Positions 22,300 through 33,134 of a DNA stretch of 64,000 bases are shown piece after piece. The stretch comes from Corythucha ciliata. Lineage: Eukaryota > Arthropoda > Insecta > Hemiptera > Tingidae. The notes beneath the pieces were generated by a model. It made no database searches and was not told the origin of the DNA. It saw only the letters and a list, made by a program, of their open reading frames with translations. The translations under genes were made by a program, and so were the position numbers. Each line of letters opens with the position of its first letter. The stretch's first letter is position 1. Location of the stretch: assembly GCA_038030265.1 (NCBI GenBank), contig CM075943.1, positions 35,402,001 through 35,466,000 of the forward strand, written 5' to 3'.

Positions 22300-22567
22300 C
22301 TGATATGTCAGTCTACGTCGTGCGTGTGTCGTGTGTTTTGTTTCAATGACGAACAAGGAAGAGAGGACGGGTGATGATTGGAATGGGAGAGAGGACGGAA
22401 GCGGAGAGTTCTGTCCTCGAGGTCTTTGGATATTATGATTTTTTAAATGGCTCCGTGGCGGGGGCTGCTAGGGAGGGGAGGTAAAGAGTGAGAAAACACC
22501 GCAATGATAACCGGTTGGCGGCGCTGCCGGCCCTCATGTCTTACTGGACGATTTCAGTTTAGTGTTC
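22300..22567 (+). promoter_or_regulatory. GC- and GA-rich proximal promoter region
   Basis: A marked compositional shift from the AT-rich surroundings. Purine-rich GAGAGGACGG words repeat at 22354-22400, followed by GC-rich CGGTTGGCGGCGCTGCCGG just upstream of the initiators. No TATA box, as expected for DPE promoters. Confidence 0.4.
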
Positions 22568-22724
22568 AGTAGCCAGAAGAATTTTCGTGCGTTCGGTTGT
22601 CACGTGTGGTTGGTTTTAGTCGCGAGTTGGGAGGACGTGATTTCTTTATTATTTTGTGCGCACCCTGTATTGTTTTATTGTTTTTCTCAATTTGTGGATT
22701 ACCAGATTTGGGCGAAACGATAAG
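22553..22724 (+). promoter_or_regulatory. Inr/DPE core promoter and non-coding first exon
   Basis: TCAGTT (A at 22556) and TCAGTA (A at 22568) are initiator matches. Counting from A 22568 as +1, GGTTGT falls exactly at +28 to +33 (22595-22600) and fits the DPE consensus RGWYVT at all six positions. The transcript would have no ATG before the donor AAG|GTAAGA at 22724/22725, so a leader exon of 157 nt with a long first intron is inferred. The downstream coding exons are not identified and may lie beyond the repeats. Confidence 0.45.
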
Positions 22725-24020
22725 GTAAGAGGAACAACTTTGTCATCAAAAAACTAGAGCGACGTTTATTATTTATGTTGCAGGTTTGGCAAGAGTTTTG
22801 AAATTTTTTTCGATAACAGGGGTATTCACGACAATTTTTGTACTGTTTGTAGTTTCGTAATTGCGTAGTCAGATATTTCTTACCTGGGAAATCTAGTTTC
22901 GAATGAATGAGTTTAAAATGTGCCCCCAACGAAATGAATGACTAAATGATTCCATTTTCGATTTCCCTAACAACAGACCTTACAACTCAAGTACAAAACT
23001 ACAAATAGTACGATGGTTGACGTGAATACCCTATGAACGTCGGAGAACATTTCAACGCACTCATCTTTCTGTAATATTGAAGTTCTTCAATTTTATACAA
23101 GTTAATATTTCAGGGGCCTTGAGAATTTATCCACCCGTCAAAAGTATTGTCGGTCGCTCAACAGTCCTCCGCCCTCAAGTTTCATTTATTAACCTATTAT
23201 TTCTTATCAACTTTTTAATTTAACTTGAATTATCCTTTCCTTACTCGTTCTCTGCAAGGACATTAAGGCCATTGATATTGTGATGTATTTTCTGGAGGCT
23301 ACACAATGCACTTTGTGGGTGCATCCCAGGGCGGCTCAATAGAATTAACAAAAGTTGATATTGACATGCAGTCAATTAGCTGATATTATTGAATTCTTCC
23401 AAATTAATGAATGAAAGCATTTATGCTCTATTGTCTTTGAGTTTCACTCTCAGGTGCTGATCATCTCATTCTGCTGTCATTTTCTGCTCGACATTTTAGG
23501 TTAATTTGACGCCAGACTTTGTCTTTTGCTCAAGTCGTTCATTTTTTGGTTGGGTATCACGAGGTTACTGTTTATTTCAGAAGAATTACCTATCCAATTA
23601 AAGAAAATTCTCTGACTGATATTTTTACCTCTTTGGACTAATTTTCCTGAATTAAGGCGAATATGCCGGGTGCCTTTTATTATTATTTCTCTGTGGAATT
23701 ATGAGTGTCCACGAGTTTTTACACAACAAGATTAAAATACCATCCTTGTAAAACATTTTATCTGATTTAGCTAAAATATGACAGCTTGTCAGATTGGACT
23801 CTATACGTGGTACATCGATTTTTCTTATCGTTATTTTATCCAATTAATCATAGAAGAGTGGGTGAGCTCGTGACCTGTCGTTGTTGTTTACCGTGGTTGT
23901 GGTAAAACATAACCGTAGGTAATTAGGTCTGATTCCGAGAAGGAAGTTCAACTATTTTATTTCAATTTATCACGCATAACGTTCATTATTTTGTTCTAGC
24001 CGAGATCCGTCAAAATTTTT
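22725..24020. other. Presumed first intron; no feature
   Basis: AT-rich, unique-looking sequence. Frames at 22699 and 23652 (minus) lack recognisable domains. Confidence 0.35.
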
Positions 24021-24025
24021 TATAG

Positions 24026-25645
24026 TAGGGGAGCCCACGATGCTAAACGGGGATTTACTCAAGCGTTGTAGAGACATATTGGGTTGCAAAGCTTAGATGA
24101 TAAAAAGATAATATTGTTATACGATGTATACCTTTTCATCGGTGGGAGGGGCGGCTGTAGACTTTCAAAAATGTAAAAAAAACGAGCGCGTCAGATATTT
24201 ACAGCATCAATTGCCTACGTATTTTTAGTGCATTTCATTCTGAAAATGCACTATTGGTCTCGTCGTGATGGTGGCAAACATGGGTCATGTCATGTTTTTT
24301 TCACGTTTCAGAACCTCTAGAACACGAATTCAGTGGTCTCCAGATATATATATATATATAATATTATGGCCGTTTTCTTGTTAGCACGATAACTCTCGAA
24401 GAAATCAATTTAGCAGAACGCGCTTTGGCACAAAAATCAGTAGTCATAATACCCCGGTCGGTATTGCATGTGGGCCAAATCGGTCGCGGTGGAGGGGGGG
24501 GGAAATAGGGGTTGAAATGGTCAAAAAATCACTATAAATCATCAGTTGATTCTAGAAGCATCATATTCGGTACGTATACTCCATGTTAGAGTAGCCTTTG
24601 ATTCCCATTTTAATTTTTTGAAAAAGTCAAAGGGGAGGGGGTGTTGCCCCCGGAGTGGAAGTAAGCATGTGGTCCTGTTAGCACGACAACTCTCGAAGAA
24701 ATCAATTTAGCGGAACGCGCTTTGGCACAAAAATCTGTAGTCATAAGACCCCGGTCGGTATTGCATTTGGGCCAAATCGGTCGAGGTGGAGGGGGGGAAA
24801 ATAGGGGTTGAAAGGGTAAACAAATCACTATAAATCACCAGTTGATTCTAGAAGCATCATATTCGGTACGTATACTCCATGTTGGAGTAGCCTTTGATTC
24901 CCATTTTAGTTTTTTGAAAAAGTCGAAGGGGAGGGGGTGTTGCCCCGGGGTGGAAGTAAGTGTGTGGTCTTGCTAGCACGATAACTCTCGAAGAAATCAA
25001 TTCAGCGGAACGCGCTTTGGCACAAAAATCAGTAGTCATAAGACCCCGGTCGGTATTGCATTTGGGCCAAATCGGTCCAGGTGGAGGGGGGAAAATAGGG
25101 AAAATAGCAACCAGGTCATTTGAAAGCTTAATAATTGTAGAAGTTTTTCCTGAAGTTCTACTCTTCCTCCAAGAGCTGTCAGTGAAATGACAGCTGGCTG
25201 AATGACTAGTAAGAATAGAGAAATTCAAGGAAGCGGCTTTTCAGCCGAGCGTTAAGGGTGCCCACATTTCACGAACTACCCCAACTTTACGACCATCTTA
25301 AAGGAAATTTTGTGCTCTTTCCAACGGTGTCCTATAAATTTCCCCAGGGTTAATGGTTGCTAAGATACCGACCGATTTTCGAAAAAAACGCCTGATGCAT
25401 TGACAGTCAGGAAAACTGCGATTTTCTCGGAAACGGTCAATAATCGGACCATGGTCCATATAGTCATTTTTGACCCACATGTGATGTAGAATCACCCATT
25501 TCAATTATGCCTCGTTTTCCTGTTACACCCTGTATAGGGCTCATATTTGGTGGAGGTACTCAACTAGGTACAAGGTATCCGCAGTATGTTAATCTGACGC
25601 TCTTTAGTAAATCCCTAAATCCCCCTTTGGGCTCCCCTACTATAA
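24026..25645. mobile_element. Inverted-repeat element with TATAGTAGGGGAGCCCA ends
   Basis: TATAGTAGGGGAGCCCA at the left is mirrored at the right near 25629-25645, with GGGGATTTACT inside both ends. Most of its inside is the left part of the U-X composite and the end of foldback F5a, so the original element has been interrupted. Confidence 0.45.
25240..25525. repeat. Foldback F5a, right end
   Basis: Ends in CCTGTTACACCCTGTA. Reading inwards on the minus strand it has the shared motif as CAAAAATGACTATATGGACC followed by ATGGTCCGATTATTGACC and a CGTTTCCGAGAAAA word. Related to the right end of the 51.85-52.79 kb foldback. Confidence 0.5.
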
Positions 25646-26742
25646 ATAAAAAGTTGTCCTCTTCACAGAATATTCTGTAAATAATTGGACCAAAACCTTC
25701 ACAACACCGTCAAAAGAAAATAAAATTTTGCTCCGGCAGCTGGCGGTCGGAAAGAGTGCATTTCATTCCGTATACGGATACCCTGAACCGTCCCAGAAGT
25801 GATAATTTTGATACCATAATTTGTTTCATTAAGCCCAACTTCTTCCTCTATTGTCACCACCCTCTCTTCAAAAATGTCGAAAAGTTTCGGTATTTTTCCA
25901 AGGGCTTTGTTATATTAAATTTTTGTGCCGTATTTTATAATACCTAAACGTGTGAATTTAAGCGATTTTTTGAAATTTCATCCCCCATTTCACCCTCCCC
26001 CATCAAAGGCCTTTCGTTACATTAAATTATTGAGTCGAATTTTAGAGCGCTAAGATGAACTAGTGAAGTTCAACGCTATTTTTACACTTCCACACCGAAA
26101 GGACCACCCCCTGAATGAATTAAAATGAATTTTTCGAAAAATTAAAATGGGAATCAAAGGCTACTATAACATGGAGTATACGTACCGAAGATAATGCTTC
26201 TAGAATCAACTGGTGAATTATAGTGATTTTTCGACCATTTAACCCTTATTCCCCCCCTTCACCTTGACCGATTTGGCCCAAATGCAATACCGACCTGGGT
26301 CTTATGAGTACTGATTTTTGTGCCAAAGCGCGTTCCGCTAAATTAATTTCTTCGAGAGTTATCTTGCTAACAAGACCACACGCTTACTTCCACTCCGGGG
26401 GCAACACCCCCTCCCCTTCGACTTTTTCAAAAAATTAAAATGGGAATCAAAGGCTACTCTAACATGGAGTATACGTACTGAATATGATGCTTGTAGAATC
26501 AACTGGTGATTTATAGTGATTTTTTGATCATTTCAACCCCTATTTCCCCCCCCTCCACTTCGACCGATTTGGCCCAAATGCAATACCGACCGGGGTCTTA
26601 TGACTACTGATATTTCTGCCAAAGCGAGTTCCGCTAAATTGATTTCTTCGAGAGATATCGCGCTAACAAGAAAACGGCCATAATATTATAAATAAATAAA
26701 TCAATAAATATATATGTATACATACATAAAGAAATATATATA

Positions 26743-27357
26743 CAGGGTGTACAAAAAGCGACTGGACAGAGAAAAACCAGTGAAGGGGCAACTCATTTCT
26801 GATCGAAATGACTATTTGCACTTTTCCGAAATTCCGCTTTGTTTCCGAGATATCCGCCATTTTCTGATTTTTTCAGAAACATCTAATTGCACGAACAATA
26901 ATTGTTGCAATGGTAAAAATGATGAGCCCATTGGAAAGAGCACAAAAGTTTCTATTTAAAGAGCCTATTTTTATCCAGATCAGACGATATCTACTACGTT
27001 TCGAATCAGTTTATTAGCGAGGAAACTTAATTCCGGAAGTATTGGTGATATGGTGATGTAGTCAGAAAATTACGTTTTTACGCCAATAAGCTGATTTAAA
27101 ACGTAGTAGATGTCGTCTGATCTGGATTAAAGAAGGCTCTTTAAATAGAAAATTTTGTGCTCTTTCCAATGGGCTCATCATTTTTGCCATTGCAACAATT
27201 ACTGCGTGTGCAACAAGCTGTTTCTGAAAAAATCAGAAAATGGCGGATATCTCGGAAACAAAGCGGAATTTCGGAAAAGTGCAAATAGTCATTTCGATCA
27301 GAAATGAGTTGCCCCGTCACTGGTTTTTCTCTGTCCAGTCGCTTTTTGTACACCCTG
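26743..27357. mobile_element. Foldback F2a, 615 bp, TA duplication
   Basis: Arms of about 260 nt, CAGGGTGTACAAAAAGCGAC at the left and its inverse at the right, loop of about 95 nt, flanked by TA. Both arms carry CTCATTTCTGATCGAAAT and CCGAGATATCCGCC. A half copy (F2b) is at 48696-48968. Confidence 0.7.
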
Positions 27358-27489
27358 TATATGAATCCTGGAGACCACTGAATTCGTGTTCTAGAGGTTC
27401 TGAAACGTGAAAAAAACATGACATGACCCATGTTTGCCACCATCACGACGAGACCAATAGTGCATTTTCAGAATGAAATGCACTAAAAA

Positions 27490-28150
27490 ATGAAAAATCA
27501 CGTTGTTTATAATTTGATTCTTTCGTGGGTTCAATAAAGCTTACTTGGTCGTTCAATTTTAGTGTTGTAGTGTGAAAAATAGTGTATCGTGTGAAAAGGG
27601 CTTTAGTTTCATAGAAGTAATCTTGTTACGTATACTGTGTGTGTATTATCGTACACATCATTTGTGAATATTTATTGGCCTGTTACAACCTACCCTATAG
27701 ATAGAACTTGTTCGGAACCGTCCGTTGTATGTATTTATAGGTCAGAGTCATCTTCTGCCAATGGATTTGTTTGTTGCTGTGGGGAAATGGTTCTCGAACG
27801 GTTCCGAACGAGTTCAATGGAACAAACCTTATTACTAGTTTTTGGATAGTTCTCGAGTTATAAGAAGATTCTGGCGCGAAGGAATTTCGCGGAACTAAAG
27901 AAGAAAAAGAAGAATTCGCTTTGTATAAGTGAAACTCGTATTCATCGGAACTTTAAAATTCTATACCGGTTCCAAAAAAAATGACCTTCACAAGAACGCT
28001 AGATAATCTTAAAAAAAGTGACCTTCGCTTTGATTCTCCCACTTTTTGTGTTCACCATTCTTTTCATTTGTTCATTATTAATAATTGAGCGAGCATTCGA
28101 AAAATTGTTCAGCGAAAGACAATTTTCAAGTTGTAGAAGTATTATTGACT
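27490..28150. other. Spacer without a recognisable gene
   Basis: AT-rich. Frames at 27637 and 28018 show no domain or splice support. Confidence 0.3.
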
Positions 28151-28156
28151 TTTATA

Positions 28157-28288
28157 GCGATTTCCATTCAACACACTACGCAAGTGTAGTGCAGCGTCCT
28201 CTCCATAAACATATGTTTCAATTCGGAGAGGACGGGTGGAAAAACTTACACCACACGAGTGTATTGCATCGAATGGAAAACGCCATTA
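28157..28288. mobile_element. Palindromic MITE related to the 18.53 kb one
   Basis: GCGATTTCCATTC at the left is mirrored by GAATGGAAAACGC at the right. The centre shares GAGGACGGGTGGAAA with the 16.74 and 18.53 kb units. Confidence 0.5.
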
Positions 28289-28592
28289 GCATTCTTTGCC
28301 TCCGAAGAAGGAGTGAGCAATAATGTATTTTTCCTCATGAATGCTATATTAGTCTAAAAGCACCTGACCCCACTCACTGTTTTGTTTCGCCTGCCGCTGT
28401 TGAGTGGGGCTATAGCACGTGTTTAGTGAAAAAACGTGATTTTGAAGGGAACTATTGTAATTTAATGAATGCTGACTCGATGATTAAAAAGAACTTGAAG
28501 TTATACGAGTTCAAACGTTATTTCATGAGCAGGTTGTTCGGTTATGACTGAGAAGTAAAATAATTTGAAAAAATATAATAATTTGATACAAT

Positions 28593-29050
28593 ATGGGGAA
28601 CTTGCACATTTTTCAATCACTAGTGTTTCTTGAAGAGGGCTCTTCGACAAGACAATTGCACACATTAAACATTGAAATCAATCCAAGGGTTTTTTATAGG
28701 CGAATTTTTAAAAATTTTGAGTGGGGGTTTGATCACGTCAAAGGGCAGTTAATGAAATGGATGGTCCGTGGATGGATGGTGGGAAGAGGGGGGAAGACGC
28801 GTCTTCTGGGGTTTAATTTTTCTTGTTATTTGTAAACAAAACATTTTAGAGTTTCCTCAAATGCTTCAAAACTGCTCTTTGACGTCATTTTTCCCTCGCA
28901 CCATCCATCCCCTCCTAAAGAAGTTTGAAATTTATTTAAAAATCACCAGACGCACCAATCGGGCTGCAACTATCGTTGATATCTTTGTCCTCATGTGTCA
29001 ATTCACTGGTATACTTTTCCCCCAAATCGGGCATTCATGCAAGTTCCCAT
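28593..29050. mobile_element. MITE family M458, copy 2
   Basis: 458 bp, ATGGGGAACTTGCACATTTT to GCATTCATGCAAGTTCCCAT, so the ends are a short imperfect inverted repeat. Best-preserved of the three copies. Confidence 0.65.
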
Positions 29051-29483
29051 TTGAAACAAATACATATTTGCGACCTTGCTTGATCAGGGTGAGACCAATA
29101 GTGTATTTTTTGTGTGTCATAAACGAAATGCGCTAAAAGGGTGTTAGTACACCAACAGTCCTGTAAAAACAGTACTATTGAGATGGTGACCTGCATAGTG
29201 CATAATCTCTATTTTCTGTCATGCATTTTTTAGTAACTTTTACGAACAAGTGCACTTGTTCCCTAAATTTGTTCCCCAAAAAGTGCGGGAAGCGTAGAAA
29301 TTTTGGAAAAGTAATAATGCTCTTCATTCAATTACTCTTCATTCAACGATGCTCATCAGTGGTATAATGCCAACAGTGCCGCAATCCAGAGGACAACAGC
29401 CGTCTTATTGCCACCAAAGCTGCTCTGTGGTTTAGAGGTTCCTGGGCTTCGCCAGTGCATAGTTTCACATTCGCAGAACTGGG

Positions 29484-29550
29484 GCCTTATTCTGAACGGT
29501 CGGGAAAAAATGCCGCAAGCGGGATCCAAGGACTCCGAGTAACTGGAGTA
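29484..29550. repeat. Half of a GGGGCCTTATTC-type MITE
   Basis: GGGGCCTTATTCTGAACGG and AATGCCGCAAGCGGGATCC match the arm of the palindromes at 37354-37485 and 56742-56904. The mirror arm is missing. Confidence 0.45.
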
Positions 29551-29638
29551 ACTGATACTGGAGAAGCCTGCCCCCCCTCCCATATAGTCAAATAGCTTGA
29601 GAAGTGCGCCCCCCCTTGGACACATTTCTGGATCCGCG

Positions 29639-29809
29639 CCTGTTGTGGCCTGTGCTGAATCGATCAGACAACGACATGCCGAAATTCGTCGAGCCACCAG
29701 AGCTTTACTTAATAGAGCTTCCGAGTGTCTTCAAGAGGGAGGAATTTTGAACACTTATTTAAATGATGTTATGTTGTTATTTCAACTTAAGGTTGTTACT
29801 GTAAATTGA
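29639..29809 (+). pseudogene. Possible Tc1/mariner-type transposase C-terminal remnant
   Basis: The frame reads ACAESIRQRHAEIRRATRAL, then LNRASECLQEGGILNTYL. The arrangement C...R..R.L..R...C...GG...L resembles the end of Tc1/mariner DDE transposases ('R...CI...GGhFE.LL'). The catalytic core is absent. Only the pattern supports this. Confidence 0.3.
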
Positions 29810-30189
29810 TCTCATACAAGTTGTAGGGACAAACGATGTACGATGAACTCCGTGAATGAGAGAAATGAGTGTACGTGAATGAGACATGAGGGTACCGGCT
29901 GAATCTGATAAGGTGAAATGTCCAAGTCCATAATTTTCACCCTAACGCTATTCATCCACCACCTCAACTCACATTCCATACATGGAAAACCTCGTTGTCA
30001 ATAATTGAATCCTTACTTCAGAGGAGCATGCTCGTAGGAACGCAATACCCCAAGGAAAGGACATTTAACCTGACCTATTCGGCTTGTTTTGACAATCCAA
30101 GTTTATGTTTCTTTGCATTTAAACTTGATTGCTAACGTAGGAGGGTTGCAACCTTCAACTATCAGGACTCCATTCGAAAGTACACAGAA

Positions 30190-30425
30190 CAGGGTGATTT
30201 TCCACAACTTTGCCCGTCGATGCGTGCACTAGCAGCTATTTGATTTTTATGTTTTTTGGGGTACTGAATCCGAATTTGAAGTTTTCCAACAAAATTTCGT
30301 GGTGTGTTTTGAGATATCGGCGAAAAACGGCGAAATTTTCCGAATTTTTCTACTCAATTGACTACATCTCTGGAGCTATGTGCTTTAGATGATGACGCTC
30401 CTATGTATTTTTAAAATAGACTAAA
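30190..30425. repeat. Repeat Q, copy 1
   Basis: Matches 50800-51045 in inverse orientation (GGGGTACTGAATCCGAATTT; GATATCGGCGAAAAACGGCG in this copy). It begins at ACAGGGTGATTTTCC, again an ACAGGGTG-type end. Confidence 0.5.
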
Positions 30426-30760
30426 TTTGTGACAATTTAAGCCCAATTGTATCTCCGTAGGACTAATAGTTCCTGAGATGCGACCCGTCAAAAATTGACC
30501 ATTTTCTGCCGCTGACGGAAAATTGACTTGAGCCTGAAGCGCTTAAAAGAGATGTGAAGGTTAAGGTGGGTTTCTGAATACGGGCCTAGATGTTGAAACA
30601 TTTTGTTATGAAAAATCGACGGCAAAATTGGGAATTGAAAAAGCCATAATCACGAATATTTCGTTTTCTCGTTATTGTTTTTTAACCAATTTCGGTTGTT
30701 GAATTACCCGAACCCGTCAAACAAAGAGGTAAAGCCACGAAATTTGAATAGTTGATCTTT
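30426..30760. other. AT-rich spacer with minisatellite-like words
   Basis: No gene. Words resembling the 16.6 kb minisatellite begin near 30640. Confidence 0.3.
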
Positions 30761-30761
30761 G

Positions 30762-30930
30762 TTTTTTAGTGCATTTCATTCAAAAAATGCACTATTGGTC
30801 TCGCCCTGATGGTCGCACAAATGGGTTGTGATACTTTTTTTTCACGTTTCAGAACCCCTAGAACACGAATCCGAGGTCGGTTCGATTTGCTATACATACA
30901 TATATGACCCCTCGCTTGTTAGCACGATCA
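30762..30930. repeat. Variant U block (U'), empty landing site
   Basis: AGTGCATTTCATTCAAAAAA to CGAATCCGAGGTCGGTTCG, then TATACATACATATATG and the start of block X (CTTGTTAGCACGATCA). The same U' at 48565-48690 is followed by foldback F2b instead. Confidence 0.5.
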
Positions 30931-31289
30931 CGGTCCCAATTTGGGAAGATTCCAGAAGGGTTCGTTTTCTAATTTGAACAAATACAGCCGCGTAGTTTTT
31001 TGACAGTATGCATTTCGGGCTCAATCCCGGTGCCCCTCATCAGCAATCTTATCGCCACTATAAACATGAAATTGGGATTAGAACGAGACGAATCCATCGA
31101 TTTTATTTTTGAATGAGCGAAAATCGAAGCGCGAAATTGACGATTGAAAGATTCAGAATGAGGAAAATTTTGTTTTTGAAAGTGCCAAACGATCATGATT
31201 GGTTTTAATCAGACTGTGAGTCTGATTTTCCGGTTCGTCGGTCTAATGTTCTCAAACCAGACGAAGTATCAGACGGGTTACATTTCAAG

Positions 31290-31425
31290 GAGATACCGAA
31301 AATGTAGGACAAACAAGAGGACAATTTTGACCTCTCCCAGGAGCCCAGGACACCTGAAAAACGTGCCCAGACGCTCAAAAAAGTAGGACATGCCCAGGGA
31401 AAGTAGGACGTCTGTTCACCCTATA
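31290..31425. repeat. MITE-like fragment with GTAGGAC repeats
   Basis: GTAGGAC recurs three times with GCCCAGGGAAAG, ending GGACGTCTGTTCACCCTA. Only one end is visible. Confidence 0.35.
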
Positions 31426-33100
31426 CACACACTTAAAATGAACAATTTGAGCTCTATTGTATGAATCCTCTCTGAACCCACAACATAGCCTCAATCATAT
31501 GGGTGAATATTTGGATGGGGTTGATGGAGGGAGTAACTTCAAGGGGGAGTTCATGAATCGAGATTAAATTATTAAAAAAAAAATAATTGTAATATAAATA
31601 ATAAAGTCACCGAATAATGTAAAGAAGGGGAGGCAATTTTTCCTTATGTAATAACAAGAATACAAATACACGCGCATCAAAATGCCACAAAAAAATGTGT
31701 AATAATAAAAAATGCTGTTCATTTCCCTCTCCAAGAAGCGTGCTTGAAGCCGAAGTAACTTGGCTTTGCGCTCATCCCTTATGATTAGATGAAGGAGGGG
31801 CCCACACATTATGTCAAATATAATAGGCAATGCTAGAAATTAATTAATATTGGAAGTTAATTGTCCAGGATAGACACATGCGTGGCCAAGCCTTTAGCCG
31901 TATGTTTATACTGGTCGTAACCACTTTCGGTTTGTATGTCTGATTCTGGTTAATCCAGTTCAGCTGTTAATTGAGAGATAAATCAACTCGTCGATTGAAA
32001 AACGCTTCATTCCTCACAGAATGGTGGGTGAAGAATGGCATTCTTCATCCGTAGTATGATTACTTCTATCCCGTAAAAGACTTGGTCCGACGGTTTAGGA
32101 GCCTGTTAATTGTAAGAGGCCTAATTAGGAGTAGACAATTGGTTCCACTTTGTCTCAAAGTGGGAAGTAAATAGGTAATCCGGAATGAGATCATTTACAC
32201 GTTAGCTCATGAACTCTTGGGGTTTATTTGCTGGTGTGAGCCAATGTTAATACGCGATTCGGGGTCAGTCACAAACTGGACTCGCGGTATACGGAAACGG
32301 AAAATTCGAAAGGAAATTGAAAACGGTTATGCAATTACATTTAAAAATTAAATTCATGGAAAAATCATGTAACCATCAAAGGACCATGAAGGAGATGTAA
32401 GTCATCAAAGGTCAAGTTACTCTACCGCGAAAAGAAGAAATGAAAGAAATAACATCAAAGGAAGAGAAGTGGCCGTTGTTATGAATAAACTATACACATT
32501 AGCGTGATCATGAAGGCAAATGGAACCAATCTTTAGAAATGAAAGTAGAAATACAAAACAGAATCTTGCCCCCAAAAAACAAAAAAACATGACGATCATG
32601 CATAGGGGCACAGCAGCCTTTATTAAATGTTTATACGACTCCAACCAACACAACCCTTCAAGATGGTGGGCGGAAACAATTTTATTTATAACGGTGAAGG
32701 TGTCGAGTCCTCGAAGCTTGCAGTCTTTATTTTCTGAAGGTGACAACATGTTTTGATTTAGGTTCTTTCATTAGTTATCCACGGACTGCCTCTCTAATTT
32801 CTTCATAAGTACTTAGTCTGTAGGAACCTGCTAAAATTCCTTTAGCGAGATGAAGCAAACAACAACAACAAAACCCCGAACGTCTTCCTAATTGCCAAAG
32901 AAAACAATTGAAATATAAACAATTAATATAAACATGAACACACGCTAGAGATAAAATGAGAATTATTTATTCTGAATATGCATGTAACTCCTTTAGGCGT
33001 ACAAAACAATAGGGCGTGCAATGTCGTGTGAAAATATGTCTGAAATTTCGAGTCTATAAAAAAGAATCAACAATGGCGAGAAATAAAGAGTGCAAGTGCA

Positions 33101-33110
<10 letters not shown>
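31426..33110. other. Unique-looking region without a supported gene
   Basis: Frames at 31564 (minus, charged segment IIRDERKAKLLRLQARFLER) and 32417 (minus, hydrophobic) have no splice support or recognisable domain. It could include an intron or untranslated DNA of a host gene. Confidence 0.3.

Positions 33111-33117
<7 letters not shown>

Positions 33118-33134
<17 letters not shown>

Larger units (their letters stand above)
24224..27489. mobile_element. 3.27-kb compound foldback of U and X blocks
   Basis: Outer arms of about 120 nt (U: AGTGCATTTCATTCTGAAAA to GAATTCAGTGGTCTCCAG) are inverted at 24227-24343 and 27365-27487. Inside the left arm are three direct X monomers starting near 24365, 24665 and 24965 (period about 297). 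Inside the right arm are two inverted X monomers (26145-26690). Foldback F5a (25240-25525) and block W with a hairpin end (25735-26145) lie in the centre, and F2a in the right arm. Frames here, such as the 123-codon minus frame at 24857, are repeat by-products. Confidence 0.55.

Noticed and set aside
24857..25228. 123-codon minus-strand frame, with similar frames at 24610 and 50116
   Set aside because: They lie in X monomers and resemble each other only because the DNA repeats; the Pro-rich stretch comes from the G-run.
27141..27446. Frames reading LISDRNDYLHFSEIPLCFRD in foldbacks F1-F4
   Set aside because: The peptide similarity follows from the shared subterminal nucleotide block; frames are short, lie on both arms and show no gene context.
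32417..32749. 110-codon hydrophobic frame that looks like a membrane protein
   Set aside because: The antisense of an A-rich stretch gives Phe/Leu runs; there is no splice or start context and no recognisable topology.
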